This document shows positions 51,731-60,176 of a stretch of DNA of 64,000 nucleotides, in pieces (within the stretch, counting starts at the first letter, position 1; each line of letters starts with the position of its first letter). The DNA is taken from NCBI RefSeq assembly GCF_900117445.1, contig NZ_FPEJ01000001.1:62001-126000 (forward strand). The letters are read 5' to 3'. Below the pieces are notes generated by a model. It saw nothing but the letters and a program-made list of their open reading frames with translations, ran no database searches and was not told the DNA's origin. Position numbers and translations under genes: made by a program. The stretch comes from Hyphomicrobium sp. NDB2Meth4 (lineage in GTDB: Bacteria > Pseudomonadota > Alphaproteobacteria > Rhizobiales > Hyphomicrobiaceae).

Positions 51731-52195
51731 TCACTTGCCTGCGGCGGCCTTGGCCGCCTCTTTGACAGCCTCGCGGATGCGGACATAGGTGCCGCAGCGG
51801 CAGATGTTGCCCGACATACCCTGGTCGATATCGGTATCGCTCGGCTCAGGTGTCGCTGCGATCAGCGCCGCCGCCGTCATGATCTGACCCGATTGGCAAT
51901 AGCCGCACTGAACCACTTCCAGGTTCAGCCACGCCTGCTGCACCGCCTTGCCAGCCTTCGTCGCGCCAACACCTTCGATCGTCGTGACTTCGCGGTCGGC
52001 AACATCGGAGACTTGCGTCAGACATGACCGGATCGGCTCACCGTCCAGGTGCACCGTGCACGCCCCACACTGACCAATTCCACACCCGAACTTGGTACCC
52101 GTCATGCCAAGAACATCGCGGATCACCCATAACAACGGGGTGTCGTCTTCGATGGGCACGGAAACCTTCGCCCCGTTGACGCTGAAATTGACCAT
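51731..52195 (-). CDS. 2Fe-2S subunit of the molybdenum hydroxylase (IorA-like)
   Basis: The protein has 154 residues with two [2Fe-2S] clusters. The plant-type site is [21 protein letters not shown] and the second is the [10 protein letters not shown] plus CRCG pair. It passes electrons from the molybdenum site of the neighbouring subunit. I start at the ATG at 52195, preceded by GGGAG; the open frame upstream is not family-like. It lacks its own signal, so it is probably exported with the Tat-signal subunit. Confidence 0.92.
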   Translation of the reverse strand: MVNFSVNGAKVSVPIEDDTPLLWVIRDVLGMTGTKFGCGIGQCGACTVHLDGEPIRSCLTQVSDVADREVTTIEGVGATKAGKAVQQAWLNLEVVQCGYCQSGQIMTAAALIAATPEPSDTDIDQGMSGNICRCGTYVRIREAVKEAAKAAAGK

Positions 52196-52371
52196 GCTGG
52201 CTTGCTCCCTTTCCGCAGGGTCTGGCTGCCTAGGAATATAGACAGTCATCAAACGAAGACCACCAGGCTTTGGCAACGGCCGCTCGCCGTCGACGCGAGT
52301 GGAAGCGGAAAGCCGCACTGGCACCCGCCCATTGCCCCGGCTTTAGCTAAAATGCAGCAGCGTCAGCCGCT

Positions 52372-52944
52372 CTAGTTTCTGACCCGGTCGTAACGCAACA
52401 CGACAGCCCCGGTGTCGAGCCGCATGCTGTCGATGAGCTTCAGATCCATCTCCGGCATCCCCGGTTCGAAGAGGCGCTTGCCCCCGCCAAAGATGCTGGG
52501 CGTGACCATGAACCGATACTCGTCGATGACGTCGGCGCGCATCAAGCTGTTGGCGATGCCGGCGCCCCCGAAGCAGAAGACGTCACCATCGACCTCACGC
52601 TTCAGCCGAGCCATCTCGCCGGCCACGTTGTCGGCGACCACCTTCCCATTCCAGCCCGGATCCCCGGTGAGTGTGGTCGAGAGCACTGTCTTTGGCAGAC
52701 TGTTCATCGTGCCGGCATACGAGATCGAGGCTGCAACGCTGGTGGGGTCCGTTTCGGCCGCGCTCCAAAACGACTTGTTGAACAGGAAGTTCTTCCGCCC
52801 GTAGACGAGGTGCTTGGCGCGGGCCAGTGCGTGCCCCGACCAGTGCTTTTCCAAGTCCCCTGACCAGGTTGGTCCGGCGAACCCCGACACCTTCTCGATA
52901 TAGCCATCGAGACTGATGAACATCGACAGCACCAGCTTACCCAT
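52372..52944 (-). CDS. RibD/dihydrofolate-reductase-like family protein
   Basis: The protein has 190 residues with the RibD C-terminal fold: MGKLVLSMFISLDGYIEKV at the start, HLVYGRKNFLF, and FCFGGAGIANSLMRADVIDE in the cofactor region. These stand-alone reductases are common in accessory regions, with unknown substrates. True FolA is encoded at 42175-42687, so this is not the housekeeping enzyme. It follows the molybdenum hydroxylase genes on the same strand but is not obviously cotranscribed. Confidence 0.85.
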   Translation of the reverse strand: MGKLVLSMFISLDGYIEKVSGFAGPTWSGDLEKHWSGHALARAKHLVYGRKNFLFNKSFWSAAETDPTSVAASISYAGTMNSLPKTVLSTTLTGDPGWNGKVVADNVAGEMARLKREVDGDVFCFGGAGIANSLMRADVIDEYRFMVTPSIFGGGKRLFEPGMPEMDLKLIDSMRLDTGAVVLRYDRVRN

Positions 52945-53045
52945 GAAACCCTCTCGCCCTCAGATTGCATGGTTCAATCTGAGGGACGCTTGATCGCCGC
53001 ACAAGCCCGGCTCCGGCCGGCGCCGCCAGGCCGGAGCAACCACAT

Positions 53046-53082
53046 AAAAAGAGAGCGAGACGTGTGGGTGCACACGCCTCGC
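53046..53082 (-). terminator. Intrinsic terminator of the orphan gene at 53113
   Basis: GCGAGACGTGTG at 53055-53066 and CACACGCCTCGC at 53071-53082 pair with one mismatch around GGTG. On the minus strand the hairpin is followed by TCTCTTTTT. It lies 30 bases after the stop of the gene at 53113-53703. Confidence 0.85.
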
Positions 53083-53112
53083 CTCAATTGCAGCGCTAAT
53101 CCGGAGGGGTCG

Positions 53113-53703
53113 CTAGACTGGGCGGTTCTCGTTCCGGTTCTTGACCGGCTCCATCCGCTCGACGCCCTGCTCGAAGCTGATCGGCTCGTACGAGGTGCTT
53201 AGCCCCATCACCGCGTCGAGCACGTAGTCCAGCTTTCCGGCTGAATCGAGCTTCTTGATATCGTTCTTCTCGATCCCCATCAGCTCCAGCACCTCTTTCC
53301 ACACCGTCGATTCATCACACGGCAGGACCTCAAAGGTGATGCCCTTGATGGTCACCTTGTACTTGGCCAGGAGGTCGATGTTGTTGCAGAAGACGATGTA
53401 AGTGCCGCTGGGCTCCAGCAGGTCCCCCACCACGTTGATGAGATCCCCCAGGTAAGCAAACGAGTGCAGGTAGCCGACCAGCACCGGGATTGTCGGCTTT
53501 CCTTCCTCGACCACCGTCAGCACCTGCTCCATCGAGTAGTCCGGCGGCCGCTTCTCGTCAGCGACCTGGGTTTGGAACTTCAGCGCGATTTCACCGCGGA
53601 ACCCATAGCGGCCGGGCTTCGTTGTTGGCCCTTTGAAAACTGCATTCAGAAGGCGTCCCTCCTGAGCCAGCCGGTTGAGGGCAGTATTCTCGATCGTCGT
53701 CAT
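53113..53703 (-). CDS. Protein of unknown function
   Basis: The protein has 196 residues from the ATG at 53703. I do not recognise the family. It reads as a folded soluble protein: a central alternating pattern (PTIPVLVGYLHSFAYLGDLI, TYIVFCNNIDLLAKYKVTIK) and a C-terminal helix-rich part. Cys residues occur in IVFCNN and VLPCDE. No signal or membrane segment is seen. It stands alone, with a clear terminator downstream and a long gene-free stretch upstream, which suits a transferred or stress-related gene. Confidence 0.7.
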   Translation of the reverse strand: MTTIENTALNRLAQEGRLLNAVFKGPTTKPGRYGFRGEIALKFQTQVADEKRPPDYSMEQVLTVVEEGKPTIPVLVGYLHSFAYLGDLINVVGDLLEPSGTYIVFCNNIDLLAKYKVTIKGITFEVLPCDESTVWKEVLELMGIEKNDIKKLDSAGKLDYVLDAVMGLSTSYEPISFEQGVERMEPVKNRNENRPV

Positions 53704-54614
53704 CCAGATCTCCGAACGTCGGGTTTGCGACAAACACGGTTTCGCGGTGGTGCGGTGCAAAAACCTTGCCGACCTGTTTTTGGCCCCCGACATGGGTCAG
53801 TCGAAGCCTGAGCCCGCCGACCCGCGCCGCCCAGTTGAGCCTCGACACCGCGCGCATCAGAACGCATCCGGCGCAAGCGACCGATCGAACGTTCGCGCCT
53901 GCCAAGTTGCGCGAACTCATCAGCGCACAGCCCGTGCGGATGCGACGGCCGCATGCAAGCATCCTTCAGCAGCACGCAGCCATTCGTTCGAAGGCGCACC
54001 GGAAGCGCTTCCGCAAGCAACGCGACACGCAAGCCGCTGCAAGCATTCATCATGCATCAGTGCCAAACGCAGCAGATCGCGACACCTGACTCACCTTGCA
54101 CACAAGCGCGCTGCGCGGTGATTGTTTGATCGCACTCATCGCGCACCGTAACGATGTGCAAACTCATCTTTCACATCGCGACGTTCGTAAGCATCGACGG
54201 CGAAGAGATTCCTCGCTACAACATCTCCTCCCGCGATTGAGATGCCCATGCCCGAAGCTGGACGCCCACCGCAAACGCACTACGCCGCAACGCCGCGACG
54301 CCGTCGCAGCAGTTTCCGGCGACATCGAACTTGTTGTCGTGCGCTGAAGTGGTGCTGCCAGTCCGGTGCCGCCCGCTACCGGCGCTCCGATGTGGCGGAG
54401 GCGCAAAGTCTCAGCCGGCTGCACTTCTCCCAATCGAATGGTTACCCGATGCTTGCCGCAAGCCGCTTGCGCGCGCCGTCCGAGCGGGTCCGTTCAACTG
54501 CAAAGCGCTGCCAGACATTGCGCCGTCAGCTCAATCGCCGCTGCTCACGCCCATGCATGAGCTCTGGATGGCATCTGCTCCCGCAGAACGCGTCCCACAG
54601 CCTTTGCGCCTCGT
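53704..54614. other. Gene-poor stretch upstream of the orphan gene
   Basis: About 910 bases lack a convincing gene. Open frames on both strands are Arg/Ser-rich without family resemblance. It contains an inverted repeat, CGATGTG at 54152-54158 and CACATCG at 54172-54178. It may be the remains of decayed genes or a long regulatory region for the gene at 53113. Confidence 0.55.
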
Positions 54615-55520
54615 TCAGGCCGCGTTCTCAGAGAAAAACTGCGCCAGCAGCTGCCCAACCTGCTCTGGCTGCTCCTCACAAACGAAGTGCCCGCCGGCAA
54701 CTTCGTGACCGCAGACGTTTTCGGCCCACGCGGACCAAGTCTTGAGCGGCTCCGAACGGGCAACGCCGAACTCCGCGCTCCAGATCGCCAGTAAGGGCAC
54801 AGAGATCTTCGCGACACCGCGATCCTCTTCGTCGAGCCCACGGTCGACCCTCCAGCCGGCCCGATAGTCCTCGCACGAGGCGTGGATCGTGGCAGGATCC
54901 GCAAAACATGCGACATAGTCGGCCATGTTTTCCCGCGCGAACGAAAACCCCCGGCCGGCCCAGCTCTGCATCGTCGTCCGCAGATAGAACTCTGCATTCC
55001 CGCCAATGAGCTGCTCTGGCAACGGATGCGGTCGGGCAAGAAAGTACCAATGGTACATCGCCATCGCCCCCTCAGCGGTCATCCGCGCCCAGACGTCGGC
55101 GGTAGGGATGATGTCGAGAACCGCTATCGCCGAAACCGCCCGAGGATGATCCAGTGCCAGGCGATACGCCACACGCCCACCGCGATCGTGCCCGGCGACC
55201 GCGAAGCGGTCGAACCCCAGCGCAGCCATAGTCGCCAGCTGGTCCTTGGCCATGGTGCGTTTCGCGTAGACGGTCTCTCCCCCATCCCCCGCGGGCTTGT
55301 CTGAGCGGCCATAGCCGCGCAGATCAGGAACGACCACCGTGAAGCGCTGCGCCAGCGCCGGAGCGATAGCCCGCCACATCACCCGCGTCTGCGGATACCC
55401 ATGCAGCAGCAGCAGCGGCGGCCCCGAGCCCCCGACGAGGGCATCGATCATCACGCCATCGCCCGGCAGACGTTGGCGCCAGAACCCCGCGATCAGCCCC
55501 TCGGGAAGCTCAGTCGGCAT
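54615..55520 (-). CDS. Alpha/beta hydrolase, haloacetate-dehalogenase-like
   Basis: The protein has 301 residues. The oxyanion region is LLLHGYPQTRVMW, the nucleophile Asp112 is in AGHDRGGRVAYRLALDHP, His157-Trp158 in MYHWYFLARP match the halide-stabilising pair of fluoroacetate dehalogenases, and His278 in GGHFVCEEQ completes the triad. Asp as nucleophile fits dehalogenases or epoxide hydrolases. The start at 55520 overlaps the 3' end of the carbamoyltransferase gene by 11 bases, so they are coexpressed. Fluoroacetate activity is plausible, not shown. Confidence 0.85.
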   Translation of the reverse strand: MPTELPEGLIAGFWRQRLPGDGVMIDALVGGSGPPLLLLHGYPQTRVMWRAIAPALAQRFTVVVPDLRGYGRSDKPAGDGGETVYAKRTMAKDQLATMAALGFDRFAVAGHDRGGRVAYRLALDHPRAVSAIAVLDIIPTADVWARMTAEGAMAMYHWYFLARPHPLPEQLIGGNAEFYLRTTMQSWAGRGFSFARENMADYVACFADPATIHASCEDYRAGWRVDRGLDEEDRGVAKISVPLLAIWSAEFGVARSEPLKTWSAWAENVCGHEVAGGHFVCEEQPEQVGQLLAQFFSENAA

Positions 55521-57321
55521 GCAGCCCGGTCCGCACCATCGTCGATACGTCGGTATACATGCCCAGGATCGGCGACAGCACCCTGTGCATCACGTTCTTC
55601 GACACCAGCGTATCGTGCAGCGCCAGGTAGTCGATGCCCGTCGTCAGGAAGCACTGCACCGCATCGCGCGGCGTCTCGACAATGGGCTCGCCCTTCACGT
55701 TGAACGAGGTGTTAAGCAACACCGGAACGCCCGTCCGCGCCTCGAAAGCCTCCAGCAGCCGATAAAGCCGCTCATTGCTCTCTCGCCGCACCGTCTGCAC
55801 CCGCGCCGTGCCGTCGACATGCACGATTGCCGGGATGCGATCGCGCCACTCCGGCTTGACGTGTTTGGCCACCAGCATGAACGGAGATTCTTCCTCGCCC
55901 TCGAATATCTCCGCAGCGCGCTCCGCGAGCACGATGGGCGCGAACGGGCGGAACGCCTGCCGGTGCTTCACGCGCTTGTTAAGGATGTCCTTCATCTCCG
56001 CCGTGCGCGGGTCGGCGATGATGCTGCGGTTGCCGAGCGCGCGTGGACCGAACTCCGACCGCCCCTGGAACCAGCCGAACACTTTACCCTCAGACAACAG
56101 CCGCGCCGTGTCGGCGAAGATGTCCTCGCTCTTCTCCACCTGCGTCTCGAGCCGCGCCAGCCCGGTGGTCAGAGCCCCCTCGATGTCCTTTTCCTCATAC
56201 GACTTGCCGAAGTTCGCATGTGTGATGACGTATGAGCGCTTGTTGCCCTGCAGATGCAGGTAGCCGTAGTACGCGCAGCCGATGGCGATCCCGTCATCGC
56301 CCGCCGCCGGCTGTATCCAGACATTCTCGAACCCGGATTCGCGCACCAGTCGTCCGTTAGCGACGCAGTTGAGCCCGACACCGCCCGCGATGCACAGGTT
56401 CTTGGCGCCCGTCGTCTCGCGCAGCCACCGCGCCCGCTCCAGCAGCACCGTCTCCGTGTCGTGCTGCACCCGCCAGGCGAGGTCTTCCCAGTTGGACCGG
56501 TTGCGGCTCTTCTCCCAGTCGACGTCGATGTCCGGTAACCACAGCTTGTTGAATGCCGCGGTCCACTGCGGCACGTCGAGGTTGCCGTTCTCGATGCTCA
56601 GCAGCGGCTGCACCCTGTCCGGCCTGCCGTACGGCGCCAGCCCCATCACCTCGCCGCACTTGTTCCAGTCGCCGAAAACATAGCTCGACACCCGGCTATA
56701 GAGAGCACCGAGCCCCGGCATGAAGAAAAACTCGTCGCTGAGAAAACCGCGCGTCGGCTGCAGCCACACCTTCTTCAGCGTCGTCAGCTCCGAGCCCTTG
56801 AAGCTGTAGTAGCTCTCCGATTCACGCGCCAAAGGCTCTACGCCCTCGGTCATTTGACCGGGCTCGTGGATATCGCAGGCGTAATTGCCGACCCCGTCGA
56901 CGATCATCACCACGCCCTCATCGAACGGCGAGGCGGCAAACGCGCTGTAGGCGTGCGCGACGTGGTGCGAGACCGTGACGACCTTGTCCGACTTGGCGCG
57001 GTAGAGCGGGCTACTCCCCACTAGCCGTCGCTCGCTGGTCGCGAGGAACTCGGGAACGTCCTCGTACGTCAGACGCTCTTCCATGTCTTCGACGGGAAGC
57101 ACGTAGCAGTTGCGCACGACGAGATCGACATCACCCAGCTTTATGCCTTCTGCTTCAAGGCAATAGTCGACCACCTCCTGATAGAAGCCGGTCGCATGCT
57201 TCTCGCGTGTGATGCGCTCTTTCGAGATCGCGTAGGCAATCTCGCCGTCCCGCAACAGGCAGGCGCTGACATCATGATCGTAGGCATTGATTCCGAGAAC
57301 GTACGCGTGTTTCTTCGACAT
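55510..57321 (-). CDS. Carbamoyltransferase, NodU/TobZ family
   Basis: These enzymes transfer a carbamoyl group from carbamoyl phosphate to hydroxyls of sugars or antibiotics through a carbamoyl-adenylate. The protein has 603 residues. The Kae1-like N-terminal domain has metal-binding His in VSHHVAHAYSAF and MIVDGVGNYACDI; CIAGGVGLNCVANG lies in the middle. The YrdC-like C-terminal part includes GRSEFGPRALGNRSIIADPR. NodU decorates Nod factors, but no nod genes are here. The partner hydrolase gene overlaps downstream. The acceptor substrate is unknown. Confidence 0.92.
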   Translation of the reverse strand: MSKKHAYVLGINAYDHDVSACLLRDGEIAYAISKERITREKHATGFYQEVVDYCLEAEGIKLGDVDLVVRNCYVLPVEDMEERLTYEDVPEFLATSERRLVGSSPLYRAKSDKVVTVSHHVAHAYSAFAASPFDEGVVMIVDGVGNYACDIHEPGQMTEGVEPLARESESYYSFKGSELTTLKKVWLQPTRGFLSDEFFFMPGLGALYSRVSSYVFGDWNKCGEVMGLAPYGRPDRVQPLLSIENGNLDVPQWTAAFNKLWLPDIDVDWEKSRNRSNWEDLAWRVQHDTETVLLERARWLRETTGAKNLCIAGGVGLNCVANGRLVRESGFENVWIQPAAGDDGIAIGCAYYGYLHLQGNKRSYVITHANFGKSYEEKDIEGALTTGLARLETQVEKSEDIFADTARLLSEGKVFGWFQGRSEFGPRALGNRSIIADPRTAEMKDILNKRVKHRQAFRPFAPIVLAERAAEIFEGEEESPFMLVAKHVKPEWRDRIPAIVHVDGTARVQTVRRESNERLYRLLEAFEARTGVPVLLNTSFNVKGEPIVETPRDAVQCFLTTGIDYLALHDTLVSKNVMHRVLSPILGMYTDVSTMVRTGLHAD

Positions 57322-57549
57322 CGACTTCTCGTTCCCCTGGGCTCGGTTGAATCAAATTATCCGCAGTCCAACCACTGTCACCGACATTGAGCTGGATTTT
57401 CGGCACGTCTCGCTTGGCAGCGCCAGCAAAAAGCGCAATACTGCCGCACTCTCTAGTCTACATATCGGGGTGCCTTCCGAAATTGGTCGGGTGGCGTCTT
57501 GCATTCTTGCTGAAGACCGCTGTTGCGGTGAAAGGCCGGAGGCATTCGA

Positions 57550-57861
57550 ATGGCAGATAACCTCGTTACGACAACAAAAAAAGTCGGATACGGACTGCGC
57601 ACGCTGGGACAGGGCGTGCGTCGTGGTGTTGTTGCTGTCAGCGCCGCCGTCGCGATGATTGTGATCTACGGCATCGGCTCGGTCGGTAGTTATGGGCTCA
57701 GCCTCGCGGGCATCTCCGCGCTCTCGCTGGCCACGACCTCAACCCCGGCAAGCGCCCGTCGGCGTCGCCGCAGAGGTCCAGCAGTCTGGTATGGCCGCCG
57801 GCGCAGACGGCGGCGGTTCCGTCGGCGTCGCCGCGGCGGCGTCTACTTCTACTTCGGTTAA
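57550..57861 (+). CDS. Small membrane protein with Arg-rich C-terminus
   Basis: The protein has 103 residues. The first 60 residues contain one hydrophobic segment (GVVAVSAAVAMIVIYGIGSV). The last 35 include runs of Arg (RRRRRRG, RRRRRRRFRRRRRGG) before GVYFYFG. I do not recognise a family. The basic tail could bind nucleic acid or acidic lipids. A hairpin terminator follows right after, which supports a real transcript. Confidence 0.65.
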   Translation: MADNLVTTTKKVGYGLRTLGQGVRRGVVAVSAAVAMIVIYGIGSVGSYGLSLAGISALSLATTSTPASARRRRRRGPAVWYGRRRRRRRFRRRRRGGVYFYFG

Positions 57862-57866
57862 GCGAT

Positions 57867-57899
57867 GGGTGACCCTCTTCAAAGGGGTCACCTTTTCTC
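57867..57899 (+). terminator. Intrinsic terminator after the Arg-rich protein gene
   Basis: GGTGACCC at 57868-57875 pairs with GGGTCACC near 57885-57892, followed by TTTTCTCT. It lies six bases after the stop. Confidence 0.85.
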
Positions 57900-57958
57900 T
57901 GTAGGGGGCGCTACAGCGATAGCTTTCCTCCGCTTCACGCCCGGCCTATATTCCGGCC

Positions 57959-58171
57959 ATGCAAGAACCCACCATAGATCGCGCCGCGATGGGCCGCCTC
58001 GCCAAAGCGCTCAGCTTCATTTGCGGCCCCCAGCACCCCACCACCATCGCCCTGCAGACCGCCTCCGACAGCGGCGCCGAGCGAGACATCAAGGCAGCTC
58101 GCGCAGCCTTTCTAAAGCTGAAGCCTTCCGATCGAAATTCAGCCCTTGCCATGCTGCGCGACGTCGACTGA
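57959..58171 (+). CDS. Small soluble protein, unknown
   Basis: The protein has 70 residues and is predicted helical (MGRLAKALSFICGPQHPTTI, then ERDIKAARAAFLKLKPSDRN). No signal or membrane segment is present. It lies about 95 bases upstream of fumC on the same strand. The reading looks coding by composition, but I do not recognise the family. Confidence 0.55.
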   Translation: MQEPTIDRAAMGRLAKALSFICGPQHPTTIALQTASDSGAERDIKAARAAFLKLKPSDRNSALAMLRDVD

Positions 58172-58266
58172 CTCCCGCCAAATCCACCCAACTGCCTGCT
58201 GCCCTCACGGCCTGAGAAGTGCTATGGCGACGGCAATCTCCCACATTCGATATCTGGACTTTGCCG

Positions 58267-59664
58267 ATGACAGCCAAGCAGACCCGCACCGAGACAGACA
58301 CCTTCGGCCCCGTCGAGGTCGAATCCGACAAGTATTGGGGTGCCCAGGCCCAGCGCTCGCTCGGCAACTTCAAGATCGGCTGGGAGAAGCAGCCGCTGCC
58401 CATCATCCGAGCGCTCGGCATCATCAAGCGCGCCGCCGCCGAGACCAACATGGCGCTCGGCCGCCTCGATCCGAAAATCGGCGACACCATCGTCAAAGCC
58501 GCGCAGGAAGTGATGGAGGGCAAGCTCGACAGCCACTTCCCGCTCGCAGTCTGGCAGACGGGCTCCGGCACCCAGTCGAACATGAACGCCAACGAGGTGA
58601 TCTCCAACCGCGCCATTGAAATGCTGGGCGGCGAGATGGGCTCCAAGAAGCCCGTTCATCCCAACGACCACGTCAACATGAGCCAGTCGTCGAACGACAC
58701 ATATCCCACGGCCATGCACATCGCCTGCGCCGAGGAGATCGTCCATCGGCTGTTGCCCGCGCTGCAAAAGCTGCGCAACGCGCTCAACGACAAGGCGCAA
58801 GCCTGGAAGCACATCATCAAGATCGGCCGCACCCATACGCAGGATGCAACCCCGCTAACACTCGGCCAGGAGTTCTCAGGCTATACCAGCCAGGTTGAGA
58901 ACGGCATCAAGCGCATCGAGCAGACGCTGCCCTCGCTGATGGAATTGGCCCAGGGCGGAACCGCCGTTGGCACTGGCCTCAACGCACCCAAGGGCTTCGC
59001 CGAAAAGATTGCCGAGCGCATCGCCGCCATCACGCAGCTTCCGTTCACTTCAGCGCCGAACAAGTTCGAAGCGCTCGCCGCTCACGACGCCATGGTGATG
59101 ACGCACGGCGCCATCAATACCCTCGCGGCCGGCCTGTTCAAGATCGCCAACGACATCCGCTTTCTGGGTTCGGGCCCGCGCTCCGGTCTCGGTGAGCTGG
59201 CGCTGCCCGAGAATGAGCCCGGCTCCTCGATCATGCCGGGTAAGGTCAACCCGACCCAGTGCGAGGCCATGACCCAGGTGTGCGTGCAGATCTTCGGCAA
59301 CAACGCCGCCATCACGTTTGCCGACAGCCAGGGCCACTTCGAGCTCAACGTCTACAACCCCGTAATGGCTTACAACTTCCTGCAGTCGGTGCGCCTGATG
59401 GCGGACGCCGCTGTCTCCTTCACTGACAATTGCGTTGTCGGCATCGAGCCACGCGTAGACAACATCAAGGCTGGCCTCGAGCGCTCGCTCATGCTCGTCA
59501 CCGCGCTCGCGCCCAAGATCGGCTACGACGCTGCCGCCAAGATCGCCAAGACCGCACACAAGAACGGCACCACGTTGCGCGATGAAGCAGTCGGCGGCGG
59601 TTACGTCACCGACAAGGAGTTCGACGAGATCGTCGACCCTAGCAAGATGATCGGCCCCGACTGA
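58267..59664 (+). CDS. fumC: Fumarate hydratase, class II
   Basis: FumC converts fumarate to malate in the TCA cycle. It is iron-independent, as class II enzymes are. The protein has 465 residues with the signature [17 protein letters not shown], and [18 protein letters not shown] near residue 95. I start at the ATG at 58267 rather than the longer frame. It is followed by the DUF4169 and ribbon-helix-helix genes in the order I remember for Rhizobiales. Confidence 0.97.
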   Translation: MTAKQTRTETDTFGPVEVESDKYWGAQAQRSLGNFKIGWEKQPLPIIRALGIIKRAAAETNMALGRLDPKIGDTIVKAAQEVMEGKLDSHFPLAVWQTGSGTQSNMNANEVISNRAIEMLGGEMGSKKPVHPNDHVNMSQSSNDTYPTAMHIACAEEIVHRLLPALQKLRNALNDKAQAWKHIIKIGRTHTQDATPLTLGQEFSGYTSQVENGIKRIEQTLPSLMELAQGGTAVGTGLNAPKGFAEKIAERIAAITQLPFTSAPNKFEALAAHDAMVMTHGAINTLAAGLFKIANDIRFLGSGPRSGLGELALPENEPGSSIMPGKVNPTQCEAMTQVCVQIFGNNAAITFADSQGHFELNVYNPVMAYNFLQSVRLMADAAVSFTDNCVVGIEPRVDNIKAGLERSLMLVTALAPKIGYDAAAKIAKTAHKNGTTLRDEAVGGGYVTDKEFDEIVDPSKMIGPD

Positions 59665-59699
59665 GCCGCGCGACCGGCTTTCTTTGGATCTTGAGGCCC

Positions 59700-59894
59700 A
59701 TGACCGCTGAAATCGTCAATCTGCGGCGAGCACGCAAAGCCAAACTGCGGCGTGAAGCGGAGGTGCGCGCCGACGAGAACCGCGCCAAGTTTGGCCGGTC
59801 AAAGCAAGAGCGCGAGGCAACCCGCGCTGAAACCGAGTTGAATGCCCGCCGGCTCGAAGCCATGCGCCGCGAGTCTGACGACCCGGAGACCTGA
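59700..59894 (+). CDS. DUF4169 family protein
   Basis: The protein has 64 residues, highly charged and helical: EIVNLRRARKAKLRREAEVR leads into a Lys/Glu/Arg-rich helix. This matches DUF4169, a small family of unknown role found after fumC. GAGG lies just before the ATG at 59700. It is one base from the start of the next gene. Confidence 0.85.
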   Translation: MTAEIVNLRRARKAKLRREAEVRADENRAKFGRSKQEREATRAETELNARRLEAMRRESDDPET

Positions 59895-59895
59895 C

Positions 59896-60162
59896 ATGAC
59901 CACCGGCGTCGAGGCTCCGTCACTTCAACAGATGGCGCGTCCGTCGAAGCGCTCGTTCACCATCGGCGGCCACCGCACTTCCATTTCCATGGAAGCCCCG
60001 TTCTGGGATGCGTTGCAGCAGGTGGCCACCTTGGAAAACACCTCTCTCGCCGGCCTCGTCGCCACCATCGACAAGGCCCGCGGCGAAGCCGGGCTCTCAA
60101 GCGCCGTGCGCGTCTGGATCCTAGACTATTTTCGCCAGCGCGCGTTGCCGCCGCCCGTGTGA
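59896..60162 (+). CDS. Ribbon-helix-helix domain protein
   Basis: The protein has 88 residues. The RHH-type core reads RTSISMEAPFWDALQQVATL then ENTSLAGLVATI, ending in a short helix (SAVRVWILDYFRQ). This is the small RHH family often wrongly called aryl-sulfate sulfotransferase. It could be a DNA-binding regulator. It starts one base after the DUF4169 stop, so they are translated together. Confidence 0.85.
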   Translation: MTTGVEAPSLQQMARPSKRSFTIGGHRTSISMEAPFWDALQQVATLENTSLAGLVATIDKARGEAGLSSAVRVWILDYFRQRALPPPV

Positions 60163-60176
60163 TCCCGCTGCGCTGA

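Noticed and set aside
54242-54745. 167-codon plus-strand open frame in the gene-poor stretch
   Set aside because: Arg/Ser/Cys-rich, no ribosome binding site, and it runs into the 3' end of the hydrolase gene on the other strand.
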